A stretch of DNA of 64,000 nt from Acytostelium subglobosum LB1 (lineage: Eukaryota > Evosea > Eumycetozoa > Acytosteliales > Acytosteliaceae): contig NW_012236523.1 of NCBI RefSeq assembly GCF_000787575.1, positions 63,854-127,853 of the forward strand, read 5' to 3'. The notes beneath the pieces were generated by a model. The model searched no databases and was not told where the DNA came from. It was given only the letters and a program-made list of their open reading frames with translations. Every line of letters starts with the position of its first letter. The stretch's first letter is position 1. Shown one piece after another: positions 12,545-24,700 of the stretch. The translations under genes were made by a program, and so were the position numbers.

Positions 12545-13024
12545 TTGATTAAAGGTGCATCATCAATCAATACGTTATTACCTGTTTGTGTAAATGTCAT
12601 TGAACTACAAGGAATAATCTGAGAGTTTACTTGTTTTTTTTGATGGTTGTGGTAGGACCTTTGGTCCACCATCATTGTTATTTTTACAACACAACGATCA
12701 TGATATTTTTTTTTGCATCTTGTGGACCCTTTTGGTGGGGTGATCTGGAGACGAGATTGGTCTTTTTTTGAACATAAAAAGAATGATGGTGAGTGATCGC
12801 ATTTATAATCAATCGGATCAAACCTACCAACCCGGTGCTTATGTGTCCATCCCACCTACCACCTCATTCATGTCCTTACGATGCCAACACAAAGGACACC
12901 AACGGCACGTGCTTCGACCCACGTAGGTCCTCCTCTTTGCTGATACATCCTTTATTATTATTTGTAAACTATATAGAATACAACTTATAAATATATATAT
13001 AAGTTAGTTGTAATAATAATAATA
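12545..13024. other. Intergenic region
   Basis: The spacer between two plus-strand genes contains T-rich runs and an AT-rich tract with TATATATA just before the next start codon, plausibly part of a promoter. No gene was seen. Confidence 0.5.
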
Positions 13025-16000
13025 ATGATTGTTAAAACAACAACTACCTTATTGGTATTGTTGTTTGTTTGCATTTGTATCAACAGCAACCGCAATACAG
13101 TATTGGTCAATGCATGGGGCAATGGAGGTCCCCCAAACCCTATTCAACCTACAGGCTCAGTACCATACTTTGATTACAAGGGACATCATTATGAGGTCAT
13201 TCCTGAAAGCCAGGCCACCATCACCAACGTCGATTCGTTCAATCCGCCCCACAGCGATTCCATGAACAGAAAGAGGTAAGTCAACTCACTCACTCACTCA
13301 TTGGTTGGAATGATCCAATGTTGATCGATCACACACTCACCCTCCCCCCACCCCCTCATACACCCATCACACATTGTCCAGATACCTTCTCACATTGGAG
13401 ACATATGATGAGTACATGTTTGTGGTCAATTGGGTCAAGGCCATGTCATCATCATTTCTTGTGGCGCCAACCTTTTGGCTTGGTACCATGACTACCGACA
13501 ATATCTCTTGGTGGTGGGCAAGCGGACACACACGTGGCGCACCATTCTATCAAGACTTCCCCGAGCGCTGCTACCAGTACTGTCCCAACATCACGTTGTC
13601 CTCGGATGCAGGCGCAATCTCCAACTTCTACTTCAACATGAACGAACCAAGCGTGTGGTTGCAGGCCACCCAATCATCGCTCAACTATGTCATCTGGGAG
13701 TATGGTGGCAATGACCCCGAGGACATCACTGTGTCTCGCGAGGAGATGGGCAACACATTTATCAGGTTTGGCAACTTCCTCTCCAACTACCAGGCCAATC
13801 TCTCTGTCGATGGGGTTCCATCAGTCGCATGCACACTGTCACCGTATACTAGCGATGCTCGCTACAACTACAAGTGTGATTTTATGGCCGTCGTTTCACC
13901 CTCCGCTTCGCTCTCTGGCGTCGGCGTCACACTCAAGGTGTTCAACAGCACACAGTCCACGACATATCAGATCACCTTTAACACTCCATGGGTGGCAGCG
14001 ATCAAGGGCAACTCGTCCAACACATTCTTCTATGGCATGGGTCTCAGGTATCTAATGACAAACGCCACCGTCCAGACACCGACGACGACATTTACTATCT
14101 CGTCTGGTAACTATCCCATGCCCAACACTCTTGGATACGATGTCTTCATCACCAACTTTGGTCAAGCCGACATCAAGTATCAACCATTGCACATCACAGA
14201 CATTACAAACAGGTTCTACTCTACTCAAAACAGGCCCACACTATGTATGTTGATTGATTGATTGATTGATCGATCAGGCAAATGGAATCATCCCACCTCC
14301 ACTCACTTACACTCAATCACACTCATACTTCTAGTCGAGGATACAACAGGACTCTTGCATCAATTCCATGGAAGGCAAGTGACACACAGCCAAGCTAAGA
14401 GCATGCTGATACAGACTTCAGTGTTTGGATCAGAGTTCCAGTTGTTTGGAGTGATCACTCCAGTATTGATCACAAACTTTATACCAATGTTCTTTCCCGC
14501 CACCGCGGACAGGAATGCTTGGACCGGTATCACAAGAACGAACAACGTACTCTATTATAACGGCCAGGTTATTGCCTCACCGGGCGCACCAGCCAACGGC
14601 GACGCACCCCTCTACTATCACTCCAAGGCTGACCTCTCCAACAATGACTACTTGGTCAGCACTAACGGCGACCCCAATCAAAAGTTTGGCTTCTTTGCTA
14701 CAGCTGGCCTGCCTAGTGCCACTGCGATTCCCACTGTTATAGTAACATCAACTACTCCTCCCCAGGTCAAGGTGAGCTCCACCGTCAGCTTCCTTATGCC
14801 CTTCTCCGAGTTGAATGCTTACGTCATGAAGGGCAACCAACCCGAGGGCTGGCAGCCATGTCCATCGGCCTATATCAAGGACACCACCATAGCTCTGGTG
14901 AACCTACCACCAGGATCCACTGGAGACTACAACTTCCGTCTAAATGTTACCAATGGCCAAGTTACCAAGACCTACACCTCCACCGTCTCTCTGCCATTAA
15001 GTATGTTGTTTTTGTTGTTGTTGATGTTGTTGCGACCGAGGTCACACACCCCCAGGCACGTCACTAATCACTCAACCCTTACCATACCAACCCGACAACA
15101 GCCGCGATACCAATGATCACAGACATACAAATGGCAATTGGATCAGGTAGTCAGATAACATTGTTTGGCGATTTCTCTGGAAGGAGTGTTATTAGTGTCA
15201 ACATTCCTACGATCAATTGCTTGGGAGGCTTTGACAACAAGATATCATACATTCTCTGCACCAATCCATCACCAATCCCTTATGGAACCTTCTCTGTGAC
15301 CATCGACCTCACCGGAGCAGCCGGTGGAGCCTCACAGACCACCATGGCCTACTTGTGGAATTCTCCCAAGATCAGTCTGGCCCAGATGGTACTTGGTGCG
15401 CGCCAACCACTGGAGGGTGGCCCGGTCCAGATCCAGGGCTCAGGCTTCATTATAGGAGTCACAACTGTCACACTCAAGAACTCGATCAGTCAAGTGGAGT
15501 GCACGAACGTCGTCGTTCTCGATATCAACCACCTCAATTGCACTGCCGGACAGCCGGTGCTCAGCTCCAACATGGCCTTCGAAGTCAAAGTCTACAACGA
15601 CCCCAAAGATGTCTTTGGCTCACAATGGACCACCGTAACATACTATGGCATCGTCTTGGACAAGCCATCATTCAAACAGTCTGGCTCCAGCGGCGCCATC
15701 ACCGGCCAGAACTTTGATCTGTACTCCCCGAGTTGGTCCATCAAGCTCGGTGGTTCCGCGGCAACAAACATCGTCTGCACGGCCATAAGGTGCACATTCG
15801 ATCTCAACTCAGCCATGCTCAGTGGCCAGCTCCAGATCCTCTCCCGACTAAACTTGGCCACGGCTGCCGAGACAGTGGTGCTCACCCCCTTGATCGAGAC
15901 GGGACCCACCGGCCTCCTGAACCCTGGCGCAAAGTCATCGATTGTTGGCATGTTCTTCAACACATTCCAGAACCTGAGGATTAACATCAGCAACAGCCTC

Positions 16001-17977
16001 GTCAATGTTGACTCGTGGACTGGCGTCACGTCCAAGACGCTGACCTTCAATCCACCCAATATCCTCGGCGCCAACCTCGCCCTCACGATCGTGAGCACAT
16101 ATAACGACGTTGTAGCCAGCTCTTTGCCTGTGACCGTTTCGTACCCGGCACCCATCGTCGACACTATTGTGACCAACTCCTTTAGCAACGGTTCGGTGTC
16201 CATTTCAATCTCAGGCAAATTCTTGGCCACGCCCACCAACCTTCCATCCCTCAGCACCGTGTCAACTGTGACGCCAATCACCACCTGGTCTACACTCAGC
16301 TACTCCACGGTTACCGCGATGCTCAGTGGCGTCGACATTCGCTCAACTGAAAATGTCATCTACACTGTCGCCGGCCAACAGTACCATGGCTCTGCCATGA
16401 TCATCAGGCCAGTCATTATCACTCGACCAGAAATCCCCATCCAAGGTGGAAACATCACAATCATTGGATACAACATAGCCATGACCAACTTTGACGGCCT
16501 TCCCATCCTCACCGTCACGATCAACGACACGGCGTGCGCCAACCCCTTGGTCAACACACTTGGCGGCAACAAATTCCGCATGGTCTGTGTCGCACCTCCA
16601 GGCCGCGGCAGCGCCATTCTCAAGATGACCACTGTCCAGAGCAGCGTCGTAACCGCCACCCTGCAGTACATGATGCCCACAATTGACTCTGTCTCGTCTA
16701 CATACTTTGGCGAGCCTGCGCCCGTCACTATATATGGTCGCTACTTCAATCTGTTCAATATGAGCGTGACCATTGGTGGATCGCCCTGCACCAACCCAAC
16801 CCCGGCTCTGAACGGCACACTGATGACTTGCGACTTCAAGTCGGACGTGAAGTACAATGACGACGTCACTCACACACTCTCGGTAAATGCGACATTCGAC
16901 AACACAACAGTGTCGAGAGATGCCTTCATCTACCTGTTCAGGAGCTCTCCCTGTCCCGCGTGCGGCCAACACGGTTCATGCAACACTGGTACTGGCGTAT
17001 GCGACTGCAGCACTGGCTGGACCGGCATTGACTGCAGCCAACAGCTGGCCGTTGGTGGCGAGACCAGTGACCCACCCAAGCTCCCCGACAACAACAAACC
17101 CTCAGAGGTCAAGCTCGGCTCAGTCAGCAAGAAGGTTGAGTTCAACGTAAGTATGACAGAGATTCGCGAGGTCTCTCCCGCGGGTGCCATCATCAAACAG
17201 CGCTTCATCAAGGACATCGCCTGGACCAACGCGGAGCCCGGAGCTGATGGCAGTAACGACACATCGATCACAACATACTTGGGCACGTACAGCGACGACG
17301 CCAAGTTTGTGCTCACGGTCGACACGCAGATCTTCACGGAGGAGAGCACGTACAACTTTGCCGGCGACAATTTCAAGGTGCCCGCCAACTCGATCAAGTA
17401 CACCATCCATCTGGATCAATGGACGTTCAACGACAAACTCAACTCGCTGCGCGTTTTCTTCCTGGCGCAGGCAGGCAGTGGCGCCAATGGATGTGAGCAG
17501 GCCAAGCTGGCCGGCCAGGTGAGCAACTCTCAATCATCGCTGCGTTCGATGGAGATCGTGCAGGGATCGGGCATGCTCAAGGCCTACTACTCGGACAGAA
17601 TGATCATTGATGGTCGTGTGACACATAGTACAGTGGAGCTGGTTGACGAGAGTGATCAGTCGATGGTGGAGCTGAAGCGTGCCAACCCTGACACACTGAG
17701 CGTGCTGACGTCCATCACTGTCAACAACTTTGGCAGCTCGGCCAAGATCGATCCCAACTTTGGTTCTCTGCTCATTCAATCGGATGGCAAGGACAATGGC
17801 GCCTGTGGCAACAAGGATGAGGCCAAGTGGCGCATACCAGTCATCGTGGTGACAGTGGTAGTTGGATCAGTTGCCATCCTAGTTGGCGTCGGTATCGTTG
17901 TAGCCAAGAAGAACTCGCTGCGGTTAAAGATACTACGCAGGGATTTCTCAATCAAGATGCGCAGAAATAAGGATTAA
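13025..17977 (+). CDS. C-type lectin / IPT-TIG / EGF transmembrane protein
   Basis: Four exons (13025-13275, 13382-14244, 14335-15000, 15102-17977) join in phase to 1,551 residues. A signal peptide (MIVKTTTTLLVLLFVCICIN) is followed by a C-type-lectin-like domain (~85-200): LTLETYDEYMFVVNWV, FWLGT, WWWASG and NYVIWEYGG match the WIG, WxW and YxxCEY landmarks. TIG/IPT immunoglobulin-like repeats follow (for example PLEGGPVQIQGSGF, IPIQGGNITIIGYNI). A single EGF-like domain with CDCSTGWTGIDC lies near residue 1210, then a membrane-proximal region, one transmembrane helix (~1507-1528) and a short basic tail. This plan fits a cell-surface adhesion or recognition receptor like dictyostelid TIG proteins. 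Ligand binding by the lectin domain is unproven because typical calcium-site EPN/WND motifs are not obvious. Confidence 0.9.
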
Positions 17978-18759
17978 TTGAACAAACCCCCATCACTCAA
18001 TCAATCAATCAATCAATCAATCAATTTTCTATCGATACAATCCAATGTACAATTTACACATAAACGACTTGGCGGACCACCTACACAAGGTTTTGGTTGC
18101 CTCACTCAATCTTCATCACCAAGGTCAACAATTCCCCATTCCGCCCCTCCCACCCCAATTGGTGACTGATCACCACACACCAACCAATCAAACAATCAAT
18201 CAATCAAAAACCCCGCATTGTAATTAATTAATTATTATTTTGAATGTTGATCGAGAGCGTGGCGACTGATGATCTATTCTGGTCGTGCACCCAAATGATC
18301 TGTACAATGTCACTCAAAACTTCGTCAGGTCAGCTGACCGTTGTGATGTATGATCACTCACTGAACTGAGTGTCGTTTGGTAAGGTGGTGCACCATGTTT
18401 GTACAACACAACTCTATTGTGTAGATGTCTATCTGATGACGACTTACACATTGGGCGCATATTATCATAAGGCCGAGAAATAGATAGGCGTTCGCGAAAC
18501 AATCACATCGATTCAGATGATATCCACTCGATACCAAGCTTCCCCCAAACCTTGTGTTGTGGATAGACCGAGCGAGACCCAGAAGGCCTTCGAGGTCCTT
18601 CAATCCTTATGGTGACATCACTTGACATTACTTAAACAACCCGGTCCTCCTGTCCAGACATGTCATTATTCAACCAACATCATTCGTCTTATCTATATAC
18701 ATTACATTAAACTACATCACAATCAATCAATCAACAAACAATCAATCAAACAATCAACG
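17978..18759. other. Intergenic region between the two giant TIG genes
   Basis: TCAA repeats lie at both ends. The middle (about 18240-18650) is more complex sequence without a convincing reading frame on either strand. The two genes flanking it point the same way. Confidence 0.5.
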
Positions 18760-21700
18760 ATGATGCATCATTCATCATCAATACACAACCAAAAGGTGTT
18801 GTTGACTCTGATGGTGTTGGTACTTTTGATGTGCTCATTGGATCCAGTGAGTGCAGTCATTACCAAAATATCATCTAGGTCTTCATGGCTTGGCGGTGGC
18901 ACCTCATTCCAATTGGATGGTACAGGATTTGCCTCTATACCCATCGTACAAATAAGAACCTCTGCTGGTGTTGCCGTACCATTCGCCTTTGTCGGCCAAG
19001 TTGGCACCATCTACACCTACACCGTGCCACCCGAGCCCCCCGGAGGTGGTAAGAAGCGCCACACCAGTCTAGACTTCGCATTCGACATCTTAGAGGGTGC
19101 TGTCAACTTACTCACTGCTGATTTCTCCTATCTTGGTATGTATTCTTTCTGATGGTCTCCAAAAAAGGAAATCAATCAATCAATCAATCAATCAAACTAA
19201 CAAATTCCATACACACTCCAATCACTACATACAATCAATCAATCACTCACTCCCTCACTCACTAACTCATAGAGCCTGAGATCATAGACTTTACTCCTGA
19301 GCAATACTTCCAAGCTGTAAATGGTCGTACCTTAACAATCATNATGGAAACTATCTAAAGAATGACGATTATGATCCAGTCCCTGTCGTCAGGGTGGGCA
19401 CAATTGGCTGTACAGTGAAAGACCACAAGATCACAAAGATCGTATGTACCTTGGGCGACCAGCCAGCAACTGGAGCACTCCCTGTCACAATCACACTCTA
19501 CACTGGCTTTGTCGTCACTGGTCCCAAACAGTTTGATGTCGTTGGTATGTATCCCTCACTCACTCACTCACTAACCCATCATACTGATTGATCAAATCAC
19601 TAACTCACATACTTACAATGAATGAATGTAGATCCTGTCATCGACGACATTGCCCCTGCGTCCATTACTGGTGGTATGGCGCAGGTTATCGCATTGAATG
19701 GTAACTTCCTATTTGATGATCCTCATAACATACAGTCACAGATCACCTTTGGCGGTGAGGACTGTACAAACATTGTGATTGTCAGCTCCAAGCAGATCAC
19801 ATGTACATCGCCCCTCTTTACCGGTGTAGCACCCGGCACGTCCCAGAACAAAGTGCTTGCAATGACCATCGGTCCACAGAACGTCCTATCCGCAATCAAC
19901 CTTGAGGTCTACGGTATGTCACTCATTAATACTTCCAAAAATGATCACTCATATCACTCACTCACACACTCAATCGATCAATCGATTAATCATTCCAGAA
20001 CCGGTAATAACATCTATTCTACCAAAGGAGGGTTTGTCCGCTGGTGGAACGACTATAAGAGTGACTGGATTATTCCTCCAGGAGGTCACCGCCGTGACTA
20101 TTGGTGGATCAGATTGTGCAGTGGATCCAATCTCAGTCACAGCCACTCAGTTTGATTGTGAGACCTCAGCCTACAACCTTGCCGGTGCCAATGATGCCTC
20201 ATTCCCCCTTGTAGCCACAATCGGAGGACAAGACTACCAATCCCCTCCCAGCGAGCAGTTCAAATATTTCAGTGAGTATCCATTCCTTGACGCATGCGTG
20301 TACCCAGCACTAACATGCCCTCTTACCACCCATCAATCAATCAATCAAAGTCCCCGTCATCCAAGCATTGTTACCTATCAACACAATCACAAAGGGTTCT
20401 TACTTGTTGGAGGTACAGGGTCTTAACTTTTATGGTGTGACAGCTGTAAAGGTTGGCCCGGTAACAGCCAATGTATTCAAGCCAACGACCAATGACAAGT
20501 CAATATTCTTTGATGTGGACGCTTCATTGTTGACGGCTGGGAACAACGCCGTCACGGTTGAGATTGGAACTGTCTCGTCCAACGCGATGAACTTCCCCGT
20601 GTTGACTCCGACCCTTGGCGCGTCAGTCCCTGTCGATGGATTCCTCCATACTACCACCCTCATCACCATCCCCATTACCAACTTCCCCACGCCACCCAAC
20701 GGCGCGGCAATCAACACGCTCACCAAGGTGTTCATCAACGCCATTGAGTGCACGGGTTTGGCCATGCCCAGTGCTACACAATTCTCGTGCAATGCCCCCG
20801 TCGCCGCCGCCGCTGGCACCTTCCCCATAACATTCAAGGTTTACGAACAAAACTATGACCCTGCCCAGACCTTCACCTACTTTGACCTCAACATTGCCGG
20901 CCAGACACAGTCGACCACGATGCCCGCCGGTGGTGGAGTGCTTACCCTCAATGGAGCTCATCTCGACTTTGTTCAAACAGTCACCATCAATGCAGTGCCA
21001 GTTGCTGGATGTGCTATAACCGCAGCCCAGATCACATGTCCCATCCCGCCAAACCTTCCCGGCAACTACCCCGTAACAGTGATTGCCAGTGGCGTACCAT
21101 ACATTTCGCCGTTTCCCATCAACTATATTGGACCCAACTTGATCGATATCAGTCCCATCCAGGGTAACTCTAAACGTATCGTACCCATAACACTGGGAGG
21201 CAACAATCTTGGTGCTGTAGCCGCTGCCATCACAATCACTGTGGGTGGTGTGAACTGTCCAAATGTGGTAGTCAAGCCACAAGTCGGTGGTTTGGATCAA
21301 ATAGGTTGTGACGTGCCAATCACTGCCGCCGGTATGCATGCAGTTGTGATCAATGTTGTGCCCGGTGGTGGTGGCCCGGCTGTAGCCTCCATCAACAATG
21401 TACAATACAAGTCCAATGGCCTCGCCTGTCTTTCCCCACCACTTGCCGACGGATCCAACTCACCTGTCGACTGGTGGTTCACCTACAAGCTGCGCAAGAC
21501 CACGAATGCCAAGTACCTCTACATGGACAACACTCGCGACCAACTCGTCAGGCTGACTCATTTGTCCAACGTCAACGGACCACCCTACAGCGCCCTGGCC
21601 GCCACCTTTGATCAATACCACGACTACTTCTTTGCATTCTTCAACGACCAGCAGGGTGGTCGTGACCCCGCCGGCAAGCGTGCCCGCCCGTTCAACTCAC

Positions 21701-24700
21701 CATTCGGCCACGGCCATCTCAAGGGCTTCGTTATCTTCCAGTACAACGCCGCTACGGCGGACTATGAGGGCATCCACGTCTTGCATTCCAACCCAGTGTT
21801 CCCAGCAATCAACGGAAACACCTTCTACAATGTCAACCAACGAATGCAATGGCTGGGCGAGGCCGACAACAACCAGCACTTCTTCTGCTACCCCTTCACC
21901 AGCATCGAGATGCCCTTCAACTACCTTATCCACAACGACGCCAGCATGTACACCAATCGCAACCTGCCCAACCTGGCTGGATGGAACCAGGCCACACAGA
22001 ACACCTTCCCTTTCTTCTACGACTACATGTCACTGTGGCTGGGACTGCCACCACGTATTCAGATCGCACCCGCGCCACCCACCTGCAACCAAGTGTGTTT
22101 CCAACAGGCGTGCGAGGCGGCCATCGCCGCCAACCCCAATGTCATAGACATTTGCTACTGGCAATCGGCCCCATTCAACATTGGCGGCAGGACTGCCAAC
22201 TACTTTATGAAGACAACGATCGAACCCAATAACGTCCCGTTCCCACCCGTCGTAGCGGTCATGCCACCTGCTCTCAGTCGCTTCATTGTGGTCAACAACA
22301 ACAAAAACACATACGATGGTATCGACATCTGGACCGTCGTCGCCAACTCCTACCAACGCATGATGTTCGTTCAAATGTTCTACAAGACTCCAGTCCAAAT
22401 GCTTTCAAGCAATGCCGTCATCAATGTTGGTTACCTTCGTAAGTCATCGACTCGACTGGAGTGGAGTGGAAGTTGGATGGATGGATGAACATCATACTTA
22501 TAATTACCTTGTTGATGATGATTAGATCTACCACCTAACCTGTGTGAGAGGACCTTGAATGGTGCAAATTGGGAGTATTCAGATTATGCATATTCTGGAA
22601 AGTCTAACGAGCACTCCAAACTAGGATTCCCAATGTACCCAGTAGTCGGCGCCAATGCCATGGCAGCCAACGAGAACATGTTCTGTGTTGGTGACTCCAA
22701 CAGACATAACGGACAAGTATGATTGATGACCATCACTCCCCTCCCTCTTCCCAATCGTTCTAACATCACTCACTCACTCAATCAATCAATCAACCAATCA
22801 ATCAAAAGGGTGCAAGAGGTGGAGGTGTGTTGTGTTTCCAACATCCAACTTTGTCATTCCAGTACAGTAGCATGGTTAGGTCGTATAACTCTATTACGAC
22901 AGCCACGGGACTGATGCAGAGACCTTCAGCTGGCGACTCAATGTACCTTAGAGAGGCTATAATACAGCCGTTAAAGTTCACCAGGGGTGCCTGGGCCAAT
23001 GATATCACCTTTGAGATCAGAGAGGCAATCAACGGCGCCGTCACCGCCATGTTGCCACCCTTAATGGGTGTCATAACCTTTGCCACCATGGCCAACCCCT
23101 CCGACGTATCGCCAGAGTTCTTGACGCTGAGGAACAGTTTGGTCAATTGTGGAGGACCGTCCAACAACCTTGGAAGCATCGCACCCCAGGTGAGCATCAG
23201 TGGATACGTCTCAGATGACACATTCGCCATCATGTACGTTGCAGCCGATGTCCAAGTCGCATCGATGTGTGATAGTGACCCCGCCGTGTTCCCACCAGCA
23301 GCTTGCACTCAAGCCAATGCCCGCCGCACTAGGATGCCCGAGACTGTAGCCATGCCACCGCCTCCCCCCCTGGTGTTCCCCAACGCCTATAACCAAGACT
23401 ACCTTGAAACTATGACCCTACGTACATTCGACATCGTGCCCATCAATGATTTCCAGGTCATCCAATTCACCGATGTGTTGCGACGTGTGCTAGTGATGAA
23501 TCCGGCCACTCTGCCCCCGATCCAGTACATTGTTGATGGCGCGGTGCAGGTGCCCTCAGTCCAAACCCAGTATACCATCCGTAAGCTTGCGCCCATCTGT
23601 GAGGAGGAGCTGTCATATGACGTAGTGTTGGCGTACGTGTACCAGCAGTCCAACTTCCCACCACAGGCCCAGACAATCTACATGATCGACACTGCCCTGC
23701 CTAACTGGGCCAACGGTGTGTTGTACGCCATTGCCAAGTACATCTACAACTCGATCCCCGGCGCCTTCGTCAAGACTGGCGCATTCAACCCATGCGTCGT
23801 ACAATACTTCCCGAATATGCCCAACATTGAGACGTACACCGAGCCCAAACCCGTGGACATTACCACGCCATCACAATGGGATCTGTTCTACCGCACGGCT
23901 GAGGCCACATGGGACATGATGTCCATGTCGATCGCCGATGGCAATGGAGGTAGGACTCCGCGTGTCAATAACGCCGACGTCATCCCCTGGCAAACAATCC
24001 TCGCCCAAGTGATCGGGCTCCGCCAGGCCAATGGCGTGACCTCGTTCGCACAGATGTTCGCAATTATGGCCTTGGCCAACCCTGCCTACGATACTCCCAC
24101 CAACAAGCAATCACTCATCAACAACTATTTGGTCGCGCCACCACCTATTGGTGTCCCAGTGCCCAGGCTCTTTGCCCTCCCACACTCCCTCGTTCATGCT
24201 TCCGCACCGCAGATCAACGCTCATGCCGATCGCCTATTCCCCAGCTTGGTTCCCCTGGCCATCGGAGCTCAGTACCTCGAGCAACCCATCCAACAATTGC
24301 TGGATGCACACAAGTCATTCACCAACAGTTCGATATTCTATCTGAGCGACGATGAGATGACCAAGTTGATCCAGTCCATGAGGAAATGGGCCACGATCAC
24401 AGGCGTCAACCAGGCCGTCCAAGTGCTGATTGCCAATCCCTGGTCTCAAACACAGAACCAGCCAATCCAGTTCATCTCGGAGCTGAACCGCGACCAAGTG
24501 GGCAGTGTGATTGATCTATGCTACAACTCAATCAATGTAGACGACACTTTGATTGCGGTCTGCTCGCCAATGACTATCAACTCCATGACCTTCTTCATTG
24601 AGAGCGCCATGGTGTCGGCCGTCTCTTCTCAGGTTCAGTATGGCGACTTCAACGCCTACTTCCTGCCCAAGCCGCCCAACTATAACGGATCCATTGGCAC

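Noticed and set aside
15643-16972. Overlapping long antisense frames (about 209 and 213 codons) in the lectin-TIG gene
   Set aside because: Codon-bias shadows with no recognisable domain opposite well-supported TIG repeats.
20623-21405. 260-codon frame antisense to the TIG-DNase II gene
   Set aside because: It is a shadow of GC-rich exon 5: no motif, Asp/Gly/His-biased composition, and the sense strand carries clear TIG repeats.
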